A DNA stretch of 64,000 nt, taken from Gaetbulibacter_A aestuarii. Its GTDB lineage: Bacteria > Bacteroidota > Bacteroidia > Flavobacteriales > Flavobacteriaceae. The notes under the pieces are model-generated. The model was not told where the DNA came from, searched no databases, and saw nothing but the letters and a program-made list of their open reading frames with translations. The stretch lies in assembly GCF_039537665.1 (NCBI RefSeq), contig NZ_BAABAY010000001.1, forward strand, positions 806,001 to 870,000, given 5' to 3'. Both the position numbers and the translations under genes were made by a program. Shown here one piece after another: positions 7,869 to 16,916 of this stretch (its first letter is position 1; every line of letters starts with the position of its first letter).

Positions 7869-8422
7869 TATTGATTTCTTGGAAGGTAAATTGAGATTTC
7901 TTCTTCCAGCTTTCCATCCTTGTATTTATTGAATTTTTGTGGCTCATTCTTAGAATTAACAATCATCTCATAACCATTAAAATGAGGTTTAATGTGGTAG
8001 TAGTTGAAATCAGAATCATTATTTACAAAGGTAGTATCACGAGTACCAATTATTCTGGTAAATACCTCAAATTGATTTTTTGGTTGTGGCATGAAAAAAA
8101 TTCTGAAATGATATTTAATAGTTGGATCGTTCTCTATATTTAAACCAAATCCTTTTGGAATAATCAAGGGCACTTCAGCTATATCACCTTCATCTCCTTT
8201 AGATATAAAAACATGATCCCATTCTGTAGATTCTGAAAATTGTAGAATGAATAGCTCATGCTTGGTGTTTTCATACCAGTTTTTACAATTCTGAATTAAT
8301 TCGTTTTCGGTTCTTGTTCTATTCTTGTTCATTATTGGTTTATGAATTTCCTCACCACAACTCGTTAAAGACAGTGCTAGGACGACGGTAGGAATAATGT
8401 TTTTTAAAATAATACGTGTCAT
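7868..8422 (-). CDS. lipoprotein of unknown function
   Basis: A 184-residue protein with a good lipoprotein signal (lipobox LTSC at about residues 19-22, then GEE). The mature region shows alternating hydrophobic and charged residues and no recognised domain. A short GDEG motif (SKGDEGDIAEVP) resembles one in the protein at 6220-6957 (ARGDEGGMAP), which may reflect a shared fold but is too short to prove it. It is the first gene of the small exported-protein run and overlaps the next gene by one base. Confidence 0.7.
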   Translation of the reverse strand: MTRIILKNIIPTVVLALSLTSCGEEIHKPIMNKNRTRTENELIQNCKNWYENTKHELFILQFSESTEWDHVFISKGDEGDIAEVPLIIPKGFGLNIENDPTIKYHFRIFFMPQPKNQFEVFTRIIGTRDTTFVNNDSDFNYYHIKPHFNGYEMIVNSKNEPQKFNKYKDGKLEEEISIYLPRNQ

Positions 8423-8535
8423 GTTGTTCAGATTAGGAATTAATTACTATTTAATCGCCTACGCCAACTAAAAAGCAAGCGCAGCGTCTTGTTTAAAAAT
8501 CTAAATCTGGTGGTTTAAAAATTTGGTGGAAGTAT

Positions 8536-8580
8536 GGGCGAAACTTATTCGCCCGAATAAACTTAAGAAATAATTTCTTA
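8536..8580. repeat. two adjacent inverted repeats downstream of the acyltransferase gene
   Basis: The first hairpin is GGGCGAA at 8536-8542 with TTCGCCC at 8548-8554. The second is TAAGAAA at 8564-8570 with TTTCTTA at 8574-8580. They lie about 80-120 bases after the stop of the acyltransferase gene and could end its transcript, but neither is followed by a T-run on the minus strand. Confidence 0.4.
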
Positions 8581-8657
8581 CATTTATAAGTAAGGTCTTA
8601 AAAAATAGAAATTGTGGTGTTGTTTGTCGAGTATTTTTAGTTTTTGAGAATTCAGGT

Positions 8658-9893
8658 TTACTTATCCAAAACCGGTTGAACCTTAGGTGCGGGTATTACT
8701 TCTTTTATTTCAGATAATTTTCTGGAATATTTTCTGCCATTCAAAAACTTTCCGATAAAGGTAGTCCGCACAAAATAATGGTAGGTAGCAAAACACAGTA
8801 CAGAAGTTAGGAAAACGACGATCAGGAACTTTACAAAGCTAGGCACAGGCCAGTGGCCTATAAGCCCGGGAATAAAGGCCGTAAGCGGTAAATGCAATAA
8901 ATACACCCAATACGCCGAATCGGAAACATAGCGCATCAACGGAGAATGTTTGCCTAAATAGCGCATAAAAACACCCATAAAACCAAAAATAAAGAGCCAT
9001 ACGGTTAGCGATTTCAACAGGGCGATACCCTGCCAGGACAAGCCATCAGAATAGAAAAAATAAACCGTAAACAGTCCGCCAGCGATAGCCAGGAAAAGGC
9101 GGTCGTATTGTAAGAACACCGGTAAGAGGTGTTTTGATCGGAATAAGACCCAACCAATCATATAAAATGAGAAATAAAATAAGAAGGTTCCGAAATCTGG
9201 GATAAAACTGGTTGAAGTGTTTACCCAACTCGATTGCATGATCAATAAAATCCCGAAGGTAGATAAGGGAAAAATGAGAACTCTCAAAATGGGATGCAAT
9301 AAGATTCGATCAAAAATGGTGCTTATCTTATGCGTAAGCTTTTTTTGGTTTTTGAAAAGGCTACCCAAAGCAAATGATGCCGCAGAAAATAAAATCAGGT
9401 AATACAAAAACCACAAATGCATGGTGGTTTTAGGAATAAAACTTTTAAGCTGCGTAAAACTATCCCAGATTGTATTGACGAACATGTGGCCAATAACCGA
9501 ATTAAAAGATTCCGAATAATTAAACACGGCATTCGAATAGGAAAACGCCACGGTAACCAGGGGCCAAAGCAGTACTATAAAAACTAAAAAAGGATAAAGG
9601 ATACGCTTCGCGCGGTTGATGATCATTTTTTTAGGCGACCGATCGTAGAACAACAGCGCTGCAAAAAAACCTGCGATCAGCATGAAAATGGGCATTCTAA
9701 AATTATGAATGGTAGATAATAACCAGTCTAAAAACAAATTCTCTGCACTTGGATCTCGCAGTGGCCATCCGGAGGATGGTTTCCCGCCAATATAGGTGAT
9801 GGTGGCATGCAAAACGATCCCGAGCATCATCATAATGGCACGTAAGGCATCTAAAGCATGAAGGCGTTCGGTTTTGTGTTCTTTTACTTTCAT
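8658..9893 (-). CDS. acyltransferase family 3 membrane protein (OpgC/MdoC-like)
   Basis: A 411-residue polytopic membrane protein with about ten hydrophobic helices. The start of the acyltransferase-3 domain is clear: LHALDALRAIMMMLGIVLHA with the conserved histidine at residue 29, then NFRMPIFMLIAGFF at about 64-77, the family's R-(M/V)-P-x-F-hhhxGF signature. Members move acyl groups from a cytoplasmic donor to extracytoplasmic sugars such as glucans, O-antigen or peptidoglycan. The short first loop and PSSGWPLRDP segment suit the glucan-modifying branch. No glycan-synthesis gene is adjacent, so the acceptor is unknown. Confidence 0.88.
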   Translation of the reverse strand: MKVKEHKTERLHALDALRAIMMMLGIVLHATITYIGGKPSSGWPLRDPSAENLFLDWLLSTIHNFRMPIFMLIAGFFAALLFYDRSPKKMIINRAKRILYPFLVFIVLLWPLVTVAFSYSNAVFNYSESFNSVIGHMFVNTIWDSFTQLKSFIPKTTMHLWFLYYLILFSAASFALGSLFKNQKKLTHKISTIFDRILLHPILRVLIFPLSTFGILLIMQSSWVNTSTSFIPDFGTFLFYFSFYMIGWVLFRSKHLLPVFLQYDRLFLAIAGGLFTVYFFYSDGLSWQGIALLKSLTVWLFIFGFMGVFMRYLGKHSPLMRYVSDSAYWVYLLHLPLTAFIPGLIGHWPVPSFVKFLIVVFLTSVLCFATYHYFVRTTFIGKFLNGRKYSRKLSEIKEVIPAPKVQPVLDK

Positions 9894-10004
9894 GAGGGTG
9901 GTTGGTTAGTTGAAAGAATTATAAAACTTTGAAAGCCAATATAATAAATTGTTTTGAGATTAGGGTTAACAAATGTTGTAATCCAAAACTCCAAGGCGTG
10001 TGAA

Positions 10005-10033
10005 ATTAAAAAAGAATCCGGCAAACCGAATTC
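10005..10033 (-). terminator. rho-independent terminator
   Basis: An 8-bp stem (10014-10021 with 10026-10033, one G-U wobble) around loop CAAA is followed on the minus strand by six T. It lies 115 bases beyond the stop of the 1182-residue gene and should end that transcript. Confidence 0.75.
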
Positions 10034-10147
10034 CTTGTTACACTGAGAACTAATTCGAAACTAAAACTTATCGAAGTTTAAAAAGAATCCCTCAATTGAT
10101 CAGATAGCACCGATTTTGATAATTAGCAATTTATGACTAGTAAAACC

Positions 10148-13100
10148 TTATTTTTGAGATAGCGATTTGGCATTGTTCTGAATGTTTAAAGAAGCTAAAT
10201 GCTTGAGAGCCTTTATTATAGCCATGCTTTTACTATCAGACCTATCATAATCTACACTTAATGGAGATTCAACAAATTTTACCTTGTTAATGTCGTCATT
10301 TGAAAAAATGTTGCTCTCCTTTAAAAATTCATCGTTGGTTTCTAAATATCGCAACCAGGGGGCATTCATACTAATATCAAGCCAATGATAGTATGGTGCA
10401 ATGGTAAACACCTTATTGCCAAACATTTCCAGATCAATTTTTTTGATGAGATTCAGGGGTATTGTTGTCTTATACCAAATTTTTGTTACTTCATTTTTAT
10501 CATTTATAAAGTGAGTATACGTAAACGCATTTAAATTATTACCGGTAATTTCCAGAGAGTCTAAGCTATACGAGTCGTGAAAATCCTCATGCAGTCCATC
10601 TATTAATGAGGAATTATTTTTAGTTAGAGGTTCTGTTTTTTTGTTAAAATAATGTATGTTCTCCTTTAGGAAAGCTATAGTTTCGTCCATAGTCATATTA
10701 CTTTCCGGTTCGGGTTTATTTTTTAAAAATGCCTCAGCATCAGATTTTTTTTCAGCGGCTACCTCATCTTGATTCCTTTTGGGATAAACTTCTGTAATTT
10801 CATATTTATTGATTTTGTCAAAACCGGATTCTAAGGTAGATCGATTTACAAGATCACTTTTTTTATTCTTCTTATCTAAAATTTCTACAGGCATATTTTC
10901 AGTGATTGTTGCCGAAATATTGTCTTTGGGCTTGACTTTCTTTATGGACTGGTAAAGAAAATCAAATGCGGTAAGTCCACCTTCAAAACTTGCATTCTGA
11001 CTTGTCAGATTTAATTCCTGACCGTTGAACATGACGTAAAAAGGTTTCTCTTGAACAGCCGTTATTGAATTGCGGGTTGTTAAATCCTTGGTATGGTAAT
11101 GGTCGCTATAAATCATTCTATAATAGTTCTTTAACTGTTCACCATAGCTTTGGGATATTTCATTTTTGTCGACCTTGTCATTTACGTTTTGATTAAATTG
11201 GTTAAACAGGTCGTTAGCACTGCCTCCATTTTGAGAATAGTTACGATATTCGACAGCAATTACAGGCACCGATTCTACAATTTTATACCGCGTAAATTTG
11301 ATGTTTTTGGTTTTAAAGAGGTACCGATCTCCTATTTTTTCATCGGTATATTTTATTTTGTTCCCAAAATACCATTCAAAATCATAATATTTACTAATCC
11401 ATGAATTATAGCTTTTCAACTTATTATAAGTAAAATTTAAACTTCCGTTTTCGTTTCCGGTTTTTGAGATGTTCTTCAACCATAATGCCGGATACATTTC
11501 CACAATATTCTCTTTCGTTAGTAAATTATCTGAAAATCCATGCGCTGACTGTATACCGGTTGCGTTTTCTTGATAGCCAAGGTATTTACCAATCATCATG
11601 ATTGGCCGGTAAATTTTGTCTTGGGAAGAATTGGTGTATTGATTAAAGGAGTGGAAATCGTATTTGATATAAGTTGGAAGCTCGCTATTTTGACCTTGTT
11701 TAGAAAGCACCAAAATATGATCCAAATTACCGTTAGCAGGATAGTAAAGCTTCGGCAATTGATATTTATTTACATCTACCATTTCACCATCGAGAAGCTC
11801 GGCGTGGGTGTCCGAAACATAACCCATATTGGGAAGGTATAGTTGGTTATCAACTACTGCTTCCGGAAATAACGGTGAGTACTTATACATTTCTTTCACC
11901 CAATTATTATACGTGTTTATTTGACTATTGACATTAGTTTTAGAATAAGACTTAAAATAATTAAGGTTACTAAACATGATGTACCGTGATCCGTTTATAA
12001 TGAGGACGTTTCCATTCTCCATGTAGCACACTTTGGTTCCCGAGGCAATCGAATTGTCCTTAATCATGCTAGTTAAGGATCTCTGCTCAAGGAGATTTCT
12101 GGAACTAAACTGGCCGGCATCATACTGATTATTAAAAGTACCATCTTTAGTTGTAAATTGAACCTGAGAATCTAGCTGTTGCGCTTCTGTTAAATAGTTT
12201 TGCAAGGTATCGGCGTTATCGGCAAAGGCAATAATGTAATTTTTCTGATCTCCAATGAGTTGTTCTTTTATGGCTTTGGTTACTACCGCTTCTTTTTTAT
12301 TATCCGGGACGTCGGTCAAATTTCTAATGTCAATAGGAAATATTCTGGAATTATATATCCGATATTTTAATTGGTTGTAATCCGCTTGATCCATTTGCAT
12401 AGCCATCATATTTTGTTGACCGGTAACTGATTTTGTCAACACCAAGCCGTAAAATATTCCATGGCTTGATTTGAGAGCATTATTAAAGGTTAATGATTCG
12501 GACTTGGCTATTTGTGAAATCGTATTCCAATGTTCCCCAAAATAACCAATTCGATTATGATAGTTTTTTTCGGCCGAACGATAAGCTTGTAATTTTTGTG
12601 TCTGTTCTTCAAGCATTTTTTTCTGATTATCTGCCATTATTTTGTTGGCAGCTCCAATGACCGCATTGGTGGTGTTTTCTACAGACTTTTTTAATTGGGC
12701 TTCACGTTGTTTTTGCATAAAAGCTTGTCGCTGCTCGCGGGTATAGCTAAAGTGTATGGTATCTGACGAATTTTCGGAAGTAGTATTCTCCTCACGGTCA
12801 TCATAAGTATCTCCGTTATCGCCTTCTTCATCAGTTTCAGAGTCTTGATTATCATTTTCCTTAGAATTAGAAACCTCATCATCACTTTTTTGAGATCCTG
12901 AACTACCTGAAGCTGTTTCACTTGTGTCGGTAGCCGCTTTCGCTTCTTCTGCTTTTTTGGCTGCTGCTTCTTTTTCCTCTTGTGCTTTCTTTTCTGCTGC
13001 TGCTTTTTCTTCTTTTGCCTTTTTCTCTGCTTCAGCTTTTTTCTGATCTGAAATTCCGGTATCTAACTTATTCGTAATCTCATAAATAATATTTGAAGAT

Positions 13101-13696
13101 AGACTGAGCACCTGTATACGAAACCCGTCTATTTCGGACTTTTCCCACACGTCACTTTCCGAGAATTTATCTGAGCTTGCCATTTTTAATTTAGAAATGA
13201 CTTTTTCCATATCATAAGAATCCGAGAATCCATACACAGGACCTTGATAAGTTGTACTAGCTCCGGCTTGACGGTTCACCGAAAGAAAAGATCCATAATT
13301 TTCAGGGATTAAAATGTTGGCAGATATTGTAATTGGGTTTGTTTTGTCCTTAACCGTGTAAGGAAATGAAATATATTTTTTAAAATTACTATCGCCCCGA
13401 TACAACATACCTTTATAGCGAATGCTTTCAACAACCAGATTATTATAGGTGAGTTTAAGATAGGGGTTTCCAAAAAAAACAAACTGCCATATAATATCTA
13501 CTGAACCGTATACTTCTGTTGTTCCCTGGCTAACACTAAATTGAACCTTTTGACTTTCTGCCTGTTGGCCATAGGAATTTAATTCACTAAAAAAGAAAAA
13601 ACCAATCATACAAAGTATTGAGATTACTTTAGATGGTTTATGACTTGAGTAAAAATTTTGGAATGACTTTAAATTGGAGCTAAAAATTAAATCCAT
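10148..13696 (-). CDS. giant exported protein with Lys/Ala/Glu and acidic linkers; C-terminal paralogue domain
   Basis: An 1182-residue exported protein. A hydrophobic signal segment is at about 24-40 (ending ELNSYGQQ). Residues 48-210 are beta-rich. Residues 217-255 are a TolA-like Lys/Ala/Glu helix, 256-312 an acidic Ser/Asp/Glu linker, and 317-380 a likely coiled coil. A large mixed region follows (380-1000) with no motif I know. The last 182 residues (from DETIAFLKENI near 1004 to KALKHL at 1162-1167) match the layout of the small secreted paralogues encoded upstream (DETI.WI ... KALKHL). It has its own promoter with LytTR-type repeats (13735-13804), like the small-gene operon. No T9SS sorting domain is visible. 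Function unknown; a cell-surface or periplasmic role under the same regulator is inferred. Confidence 0.85.
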   Translation of the reverse strand: MDLIFSSNLKSFQNFYSSHKPSKVISILCMIGFFFFSELNSYGQQAESQKVQFSVSQGTTEVYGSVDIIWQFVFFGNPYLKLTYNNLVVESIRYKGMLYRGDSNFKKYISFPYTVKDKTNPITISANILIPENYGSFLSVNRQAGASTTYQGPVYGFSDSYDMEKVISKLKMASSDKFSESDVWEKSEIDGFRIQVLSLSSNIIYEITNKLDTGISDQKKAEAEKKAKEEKAAAEKKAQEEKEAAAKKAEEAKAATDTSETASGSSGSQKSDDEVSNSKENDNQDSETDEEGDNGDTYDDREENTTSENSSDTIHFSYTREQRQAFMQKQREAQLKKSVENTTNAVIGAANKIMADNQKKMLEEQTQKLQAYRSAEKNYHNRIGYFGEHWNTISQIAKSESLTFNNALKSSHGIFYGLVLTKSVTGQQNMMAMQMDQADYNQLKYRIYNSRIFPIDIRNLTDVPDNKKEAVVTKAIKEQLIGDQKNYIIAFADNADTLQNYLTEAQQLDSQVQFTTKDGTFNNQYDAGQFSSRNLLEQRSLTSMIKDNSIASGTKVCYMENGNVLIINGSRYIMFSNLNYFKSYSKTNVNSQINTYNNWVKEMYKYSPLFPEAVVDNQLYLPNMGYVSDTHAELLDGEMVDVNKYQLPKLYYPANGNLDHILVLSKQGQNSELPTYIKYDFHSFNQYTNSSQDKIYRPIMMIGKYLGYQENATGIQSAHGFSDNLLTKENIVEMYPALWLKNISKTGNENGSLNFTYNKLKSYNSWISKYYDFEWYFGNKIKYTDEKIGDRYLFKTKNIKFTRYKIVESVPVIAVEYRNYSQNGGSANDLFNQFNQNVNDKVDKNEISQSYGEQLKNYYRMIYSDHYHTKDLTTRNSITAVQEKPFYVMFNGQELNLTSQNASFEGGLTAFDFLYQSIKKVKPKDNISATITENMPVEILDKKNKKSDLVNRSTLESGFDKINKYEITEVYPKRNQDEVAAEKKSDAEAFLKNKPEPESNMTMDETIAFLKENIHYFNKKTEPLTKNNSSLIDGLHEDFHDSYSLDSLEITGNNLNAFTYTHFINDKNEVTKIWYKTTIPLNLIKKIDLEMFGNKVFTIAPYYHWLDISMNAPWLRYLETNDEFLKESNIFSNDDINKVKFVESPLSVDYDRSDSKSMAIIKALKHLASLNIQNNAKSLSQK

Positions 13697-13734
13697 GTAA
13701 GTGAGATTTTTTTGTTAGGGTAATAAACCGTGAT

Positions 13735-13765
13735 CAAATATCTTATACAATACTGTTTAAATCAA
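13735..13765 (-). promoter_or_regulatory. promoter of the 1182-residue gene
   Basis: On the minus strand a TTG (13763-13765) and a GATATTTG -7 box (13735-13742) are separated by 20 bases, close to the Bacteroidota consensus TTG-N17-23-TAnnTTTG. The -7 box ends 38 bases before the ATG. The arrangement is base-for-base the same length as the promoter at 17492-17522. Confidence 0.6.
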
Positions 13766-13771
13766 ATTTTT

Positions 13772-13804
13772 GTCATGAAACAGCCAAATTACAACACGAA
13801 ATAA
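13772..13804 (-). promoter_or_regulatory. LytTR-type operator (one strong, one weak repeat)
   Basis: GTCATGAAACAG at 13772-13783 is identical to the proximal repeat at 17529-17540, and the 7 bases after it (CCAAATT) are also the same. At 21-base spacing a weaker second repeat follows (13793-13804). LytTR proteins bind 9-base direct repeats separated by 12 bases, giving this spacing. The site sits just upstream of the promoter of the 1182-residue gene. Confidence 0.6.
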
Positions 13805-13836
13805 ATAAGCTTTTTCTGACTTTTAGAGTGAAGTAT

Positions 13837-14220
13837 TTAGGGTGATGATTTTGGAGGTTTTAAACCTTGTCCACACCAAGGACAAAATGTTATTACAATT
13901 ATCGAACTTCCACCATCATGTATAGGAATACCAAGGGTTCCGTCGTCCCAGCGCCGCATCACCACATCGGCGTTGTACAGATCCATACTGCCATCCTTTT
14001 TAAGACCTTCAAAAACGTGCTGTGCCATGGTAACGCAACAATATTCGGAATAATTGAAACCTGCCTTTGTTAATTCCTGTTGAAGCATCCATTCATAAAA
14101 AGTTTTATTATCATAGAACGCCTCCACGTAGCGTTCGTAATCTGCTGTTCCCGTGGAATAATTTAGGGTGTCGGGAGCGGAAAAACGCGCGTATAGTTTT
14201 TTAAATTCATCAAAATCCAT
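13837..14220 (-). CDS. CC/CPWCG small protein (DUF6980-like), probable zinc binder
   Basis: A 127-residue cytoplasmic-type protein without a signal peptide, unlike all others in this operon. The C-terminal 70 residues carry YCCVTMAQHV, IHDGGSS and CPWCGQGL. This order (CC-x2-M ... HDGG-S ... CPWCG-x-L) matches a widespread small family that I recall as DUF6980; the four cysteines would bind one zinc. The N-terminal 60 residues are an extra helical extension. It starts 5 bases after the outer-membrane-type gene and is the last gene of the operon. The function of the family is unknown; its place beside secreted polymorphic-looking proteins allows, but does not show, an accessory or immunity role. 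Confidence 0.75.
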   Translation of the reverse strand: MDFDEFKKLYARFSAPDTLNYSTGTADYERYVEAFYDNKTFYEWMLQQELTKAGFNYSEYCCVTMAQHVFEGLKKDGSMDLYNADVVMRRWDDGTLGIPIHDGGSSIIVITFCPWCGQGLKPPKSSP

Positions 14221-14225
14221 GAGGC

Positions 14226-14834
14226 TTAATTTTTATCCATAACTCCGTGCGAGCTAAAATCACTCAGGTGTTTTTTATTTAAATTTAAATAGTAGCGAAC
14301 ACTAACTACATGCGTATTCACCGGAAGAATTCCTTTTTTAAAAACCCCGACATTATAGCCGTAAGAGATATTCAGATTCCACAGGCCAAACCCCAGTTCC
14401 GGCCTTATTTTAAGTGCATAACCTGAGTTAACATCGGTATAACACAAAGCCGATAGGCTCATGTTCATTAAGTAAGTGTATAAGCGTTTCTGTATTTTTG
14501 GTGCCACAACAAGTTTGTCGAAATAAGAGAACTCCAGGCCATAACTCGTTGAGGCAGCTAAGGTAGGGACACCCCGATCTTTTTTAATAACACTCGAGTA
14601 ATAACCCAATTCGCCATAAGCATATTTAAAAACATGGCCACCCAGAATTAGGCCACGACTGCGCCATTCTGAACCGGTTATTCCGTTATTCAAAGAGTCT
14701 TTTGGCGCGCTTACCGTTTGGGCCGATGAAACAGAGATCCCAAAGGTTAAGACAAGTAAAAAAAGGATCCCTCTTATAAATACTAATTTTGACTTAAAAT
14801 TTGTTTTCAAGGTTACTTTTGTCGATATACTCAA
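14226..14834 (-). CDS. outer-membrane beta-barrel type protein
   Basis: A 202-residue protein. Residues 16-39 form a signal peptide (ending FGISVSSAQ) preceded by an unusually long basic N-region, because the start overlaps the previous gene by 41 bases. No later in-frame ATG precedes the signal peptide, so the overlap is probably real. The mature part shows amphipathic strands with aromatic girdles (GELGYYSS, GLWNLNISYGYNVG, VVSVRYYLNL), typical of small outer-membrane barrels. It may be the membrane partner of the secreted proteins in the same operon; this is inference. Confidence 0.7.
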   Translation of the reverse strand: MSISTKVTLKTNFKSKLVFIRGILFLLVLTFGISVSSAQTVSAPKDSLNNGITGSEWRSRGLILGGHVFKYAYGELGYYSSVIKKDRGVPTLAASTSYGLEFSYFDKLVVAPKIQKRLYTYLMNMSLSALCYTDVNSGYALKIRPELGFGLWNLNISYGYNVGVFKKGILPVNTHVVSVRYYLNLNKKHLSDFSSHGVMDKN

Positions 14835-15378
14835 CGTGGTTATTGTTATAAAACGGTATTAAATGTTTCAGGGCTTTAAAAACGCGTTCCGCGTGGTCTT
14901 TTGTATCGAAATAGATTGCTGAATATCCTGGCGTAAAATTTTTTTTAGACACATTGGGCTCATTAATAAATTTACCAGAATCACGATTAGCTATTCCTCC
15001 AACGGACTGAAAAACCCCCTCTCCTTTGAACGTTATGCAATAAAGAATTTTTCTATTTGTATAATCATTAGAAACTTGTTCCAGGGCCGTAGTTTCTATA
15101 TTGGCTAAATAAATATTAGCATCTACTTTATATATATTGTTATCTGGCCAATTATAGTGATATGTAATGTTTAACAAGGGTTGATTATTCATAACCTTTA
15201 GGTCACCAACTTTTGAATAACCATTTTTTTGAGGAATTTTATTTATAGCTTCCTTAAAATAGGTTTTACCGAATGTGTTAATCCATTCAATAGTTTCTTC
15301 CTTTGTCGGGCTATTTTGCCCTTGCGCAAATTGCACAAAAACAAAAAACGAAATTAGCAATATTATGATTTTCTTCAT
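14794..15378 (-). CDS. secreted paralogue P3 (DETI-WI ... KALKHL family), intact
   Basis: A 194-residue protein with a signal peptide (1-20, ending FAQGQ). After it come PTKEETIEWINTF, a region of beta strands, and DTKDHAERVFKALKHLIPFYN at about 163-183, then a short tail ending LENKF. The motif pair and the ENKF tail are shared with the two frameshifted paralogues (15394-15929 and 16917-17454). An N-terminal helix, beta core and C-terminal helix resembles a PH-like layout, but this is only a guess. It is the one full-length, unbroken member with the tail. Confidence 0.8.
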   Translation of the reverse strand: MKKIIILLISFFVFVQFAQGQNSPTKEETIEWINTFGKTYFKEAINKIPQKNGYSKVGDLKVMNNQPLLNITYHYNWPDNNIYKVDANIYLANIETTALEQVSNDYTNRKILYCITFKGEGVFQSVGGIANRDSGKFINEPNVSKKNFTPGYSAIYFDTKDHAERVFKALKHLIPFYNNNHVEYIDKSNLENKF

Positions 15379-15393
15379 TGGACAATAAAAGAT

Positions 15394-15929
15394 TTAAAAT
15401 TTATTTTCGAGGCTAATGTTGTCAATATAATCTACCTCTTTATCATTATAAAACGGTATTAAATGTTTTAAGGCTTTAAAAACGCGTTCCGCGTGGTCTT
15501 TTGTGTCTAAAATTAAATGCACAATACTATTCAAGCCATAAGTGTCATTATCAGGTGGTAAAATTTCCCCACTTGGGGAATGATTTTTACAAACACCCTT
15601 GCCTTCAAATTCAATAGAATACACATCTCCAGATTTGACATTTTTCATGGTGCTAATTTTCGCTAAAGAAATCTCAGTTGAAAATTCCATATAATTAAAT
15701 ATCATACTGATTAAAAGTGTGCCCGTATTTTCGTTTGCTTTGATATAAAATTGGCGTTCTTGCCATCTGCCCACTTCCCCCCTTTATGATTTCCTTTATT
15801 TAAGAAATCAGAGGCATAGTTATTAATCCACCTGATGGTTTCATCTTTTGTGGGGCCATTATTACTTTGAGCATTTAAAACCTGGGTTGATACAGCAAAG
15901 ATGAGTACCAAAAGCATTGTTTTTTTCAT
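15394..15929 (-). pseudogene. secreted paralogue P2, broken by a -1 frameshift
   Basis: Two overlapping frames together make one protein of about 178 residues: signal peptide and GPTKDETIRWINNYASDF in the first (from ATG at 15929), then ERQFYIKANENTG through KALKHLIPFYN to SLENKF in the second. Compared with the paralogue at 16917-17454, one A is missing in the codon after GKWADG (about 15760), shifting the frame; the first frame then stops at 15711. Downstream sequence remains highly conserved, so the break is recent, a sequencing error, or a frame-switching site. Confidence 0.75.
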
Positions 15930-15941
15930 GGGGTAGCTTGT

Positions 15942-16454
15942 TTAAAATGAGTTTTTATTTACTTTTGGGGCGGGTTTTGCGCCGTAAAGTTCTGCAAGGT
16001 GTATAAAGGCCTTTTTTACGCTCTGTAGTTCATCTTCGCTAAAATTGTTTTTATTGAAATAAAAAGTGGAACCATCAAATGTTTTACCGTCATTGCGTTT
16101 CATAACAGCTTTACTGAATGTGTAATCAAATTCACCTTGACTTTCACCTTCACTTTCCCAAAAAAGCATAGAGCACTTATCTGTATACACATATTTTAGA
16201 TCTTCAAAATTTACAACTTGTTCTGATACTAATTCTCCATTATATGGAAATACCAGTCTATAGACAAAACGGTCATTATAAATAGAGAATGTGCCCGAGT
16301 AAATTTGATATGACATACGTCGCATTTTGGGAAGTGCGTAGGTCTTCAACCAATAAATAGTTTCTTCCTTGTTTGGGCCTTGAACATCGCTTTGTGCCTG
16401 AGTATTTTCTAAAAGCACAAATGGCATAATTAATAATAAAAGTGTTTTTTTCAT
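15942..16454 (-). CDS. secreted paralogue P4 (divergent member)
   Basis: A 170-residue protein with signal peptide (1-20, ending LENTQAQ). It has the N-terminal motif GPNKEETIYWLKTYALP, several beta strands in the middle, and a diverged C-terminal helix (EDELQSVKKAFIHLAELYG) where the others have DTKDHAERVFKALKHL. It therefore belongs to the same family but has drifted furthest. It starts 18 bases after its upstream neighbour and ends 12 bases before the next paralogue. Confidence 0.75.
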   Translation of the reverse strand: MKKTLLLLIMPFVLLENTQAQSDVQGPNKEETIYWLKTYALPKMRRMSYQIYSGTFSIYNDRFVYRLVFPYNGELVSEQVVNFEDLKYVYTDKCSMLFWESEGESQGEFDYTFSKAVMKRNDGKTFDGSTFYFNKNNFSEDELQSVKKAFIHLAELYGAKPAPKVNKNSF

Positions 16455-16472
16455 GGGTTTTAAAACTTGTGA

Positions 16473-16898
16473 TTAATTAGGATTATAATTGTAATAAAAG
16501 CTAAAAATATAGCTTTCGCTTACGGTGTAACCTTGCCTTTGTAAGTCGGAGATCATGGTATCGCGTTCTTCATCAACCTTGCCATAGTTTTTCTCCCAAA
16601 CGGCCGGCCCGTAATTGTCCGAAAAGCACCAGGTTTCCCTGATGTTGAATTTGGCCTCGCATTTTTTGGCCCATTTCATTTCCAGATCGGGTATCGCGTT
16701 TTCTTCATCCCGCCAGTCACCGAAATTTGAAGATACGATCGGGCTTACGTAGGCCTGATTGATGTTGACACAATCTGACGTTGCCGTGCCATTGGATATG
16801 TATACTGCAAAGGCGTATTTTTTTTCTTTATTTTGAGCAAAACTTTGCAGCCCCATCGAAAGGATAGTTAATAAAATGATGAATTTTGAAGTTCTCAT
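16473..16898 (-). CDS. small secreted protein of unknown function
   Basis: A 141-residue protein with a signal peptide (1-21, ending GLQSFAQ) and three cysteines in the mature part (SDCVNI, KKCEAKF, TWCFSD). It ends in an aromatic-rich tail (YIFSFYYNYNPN). It does not have the DETI/KALKHL motifs of its neighbours. It lies inside the paralogue operon with gaps of 18 bases on both sides, so it is likely made together with them. No family is recognised. Confidence 0.7.
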   Translation of the reverse strand: MRTSKFIILLTILSMGLQSFAQNKEKKYAFAVYISNGTATSDCVNINQAYVSPIVSSNFGDWRDEENAIPDLEMKWAKKCEAKFNIRETWCFSDNYGPAVWEKNYGKVDEERDTMISDLQRQGYTVSESYIFSFYYNYNPN

Positions 16899-16916
16899 AA
16901 GTAAAGATTTTATGGT

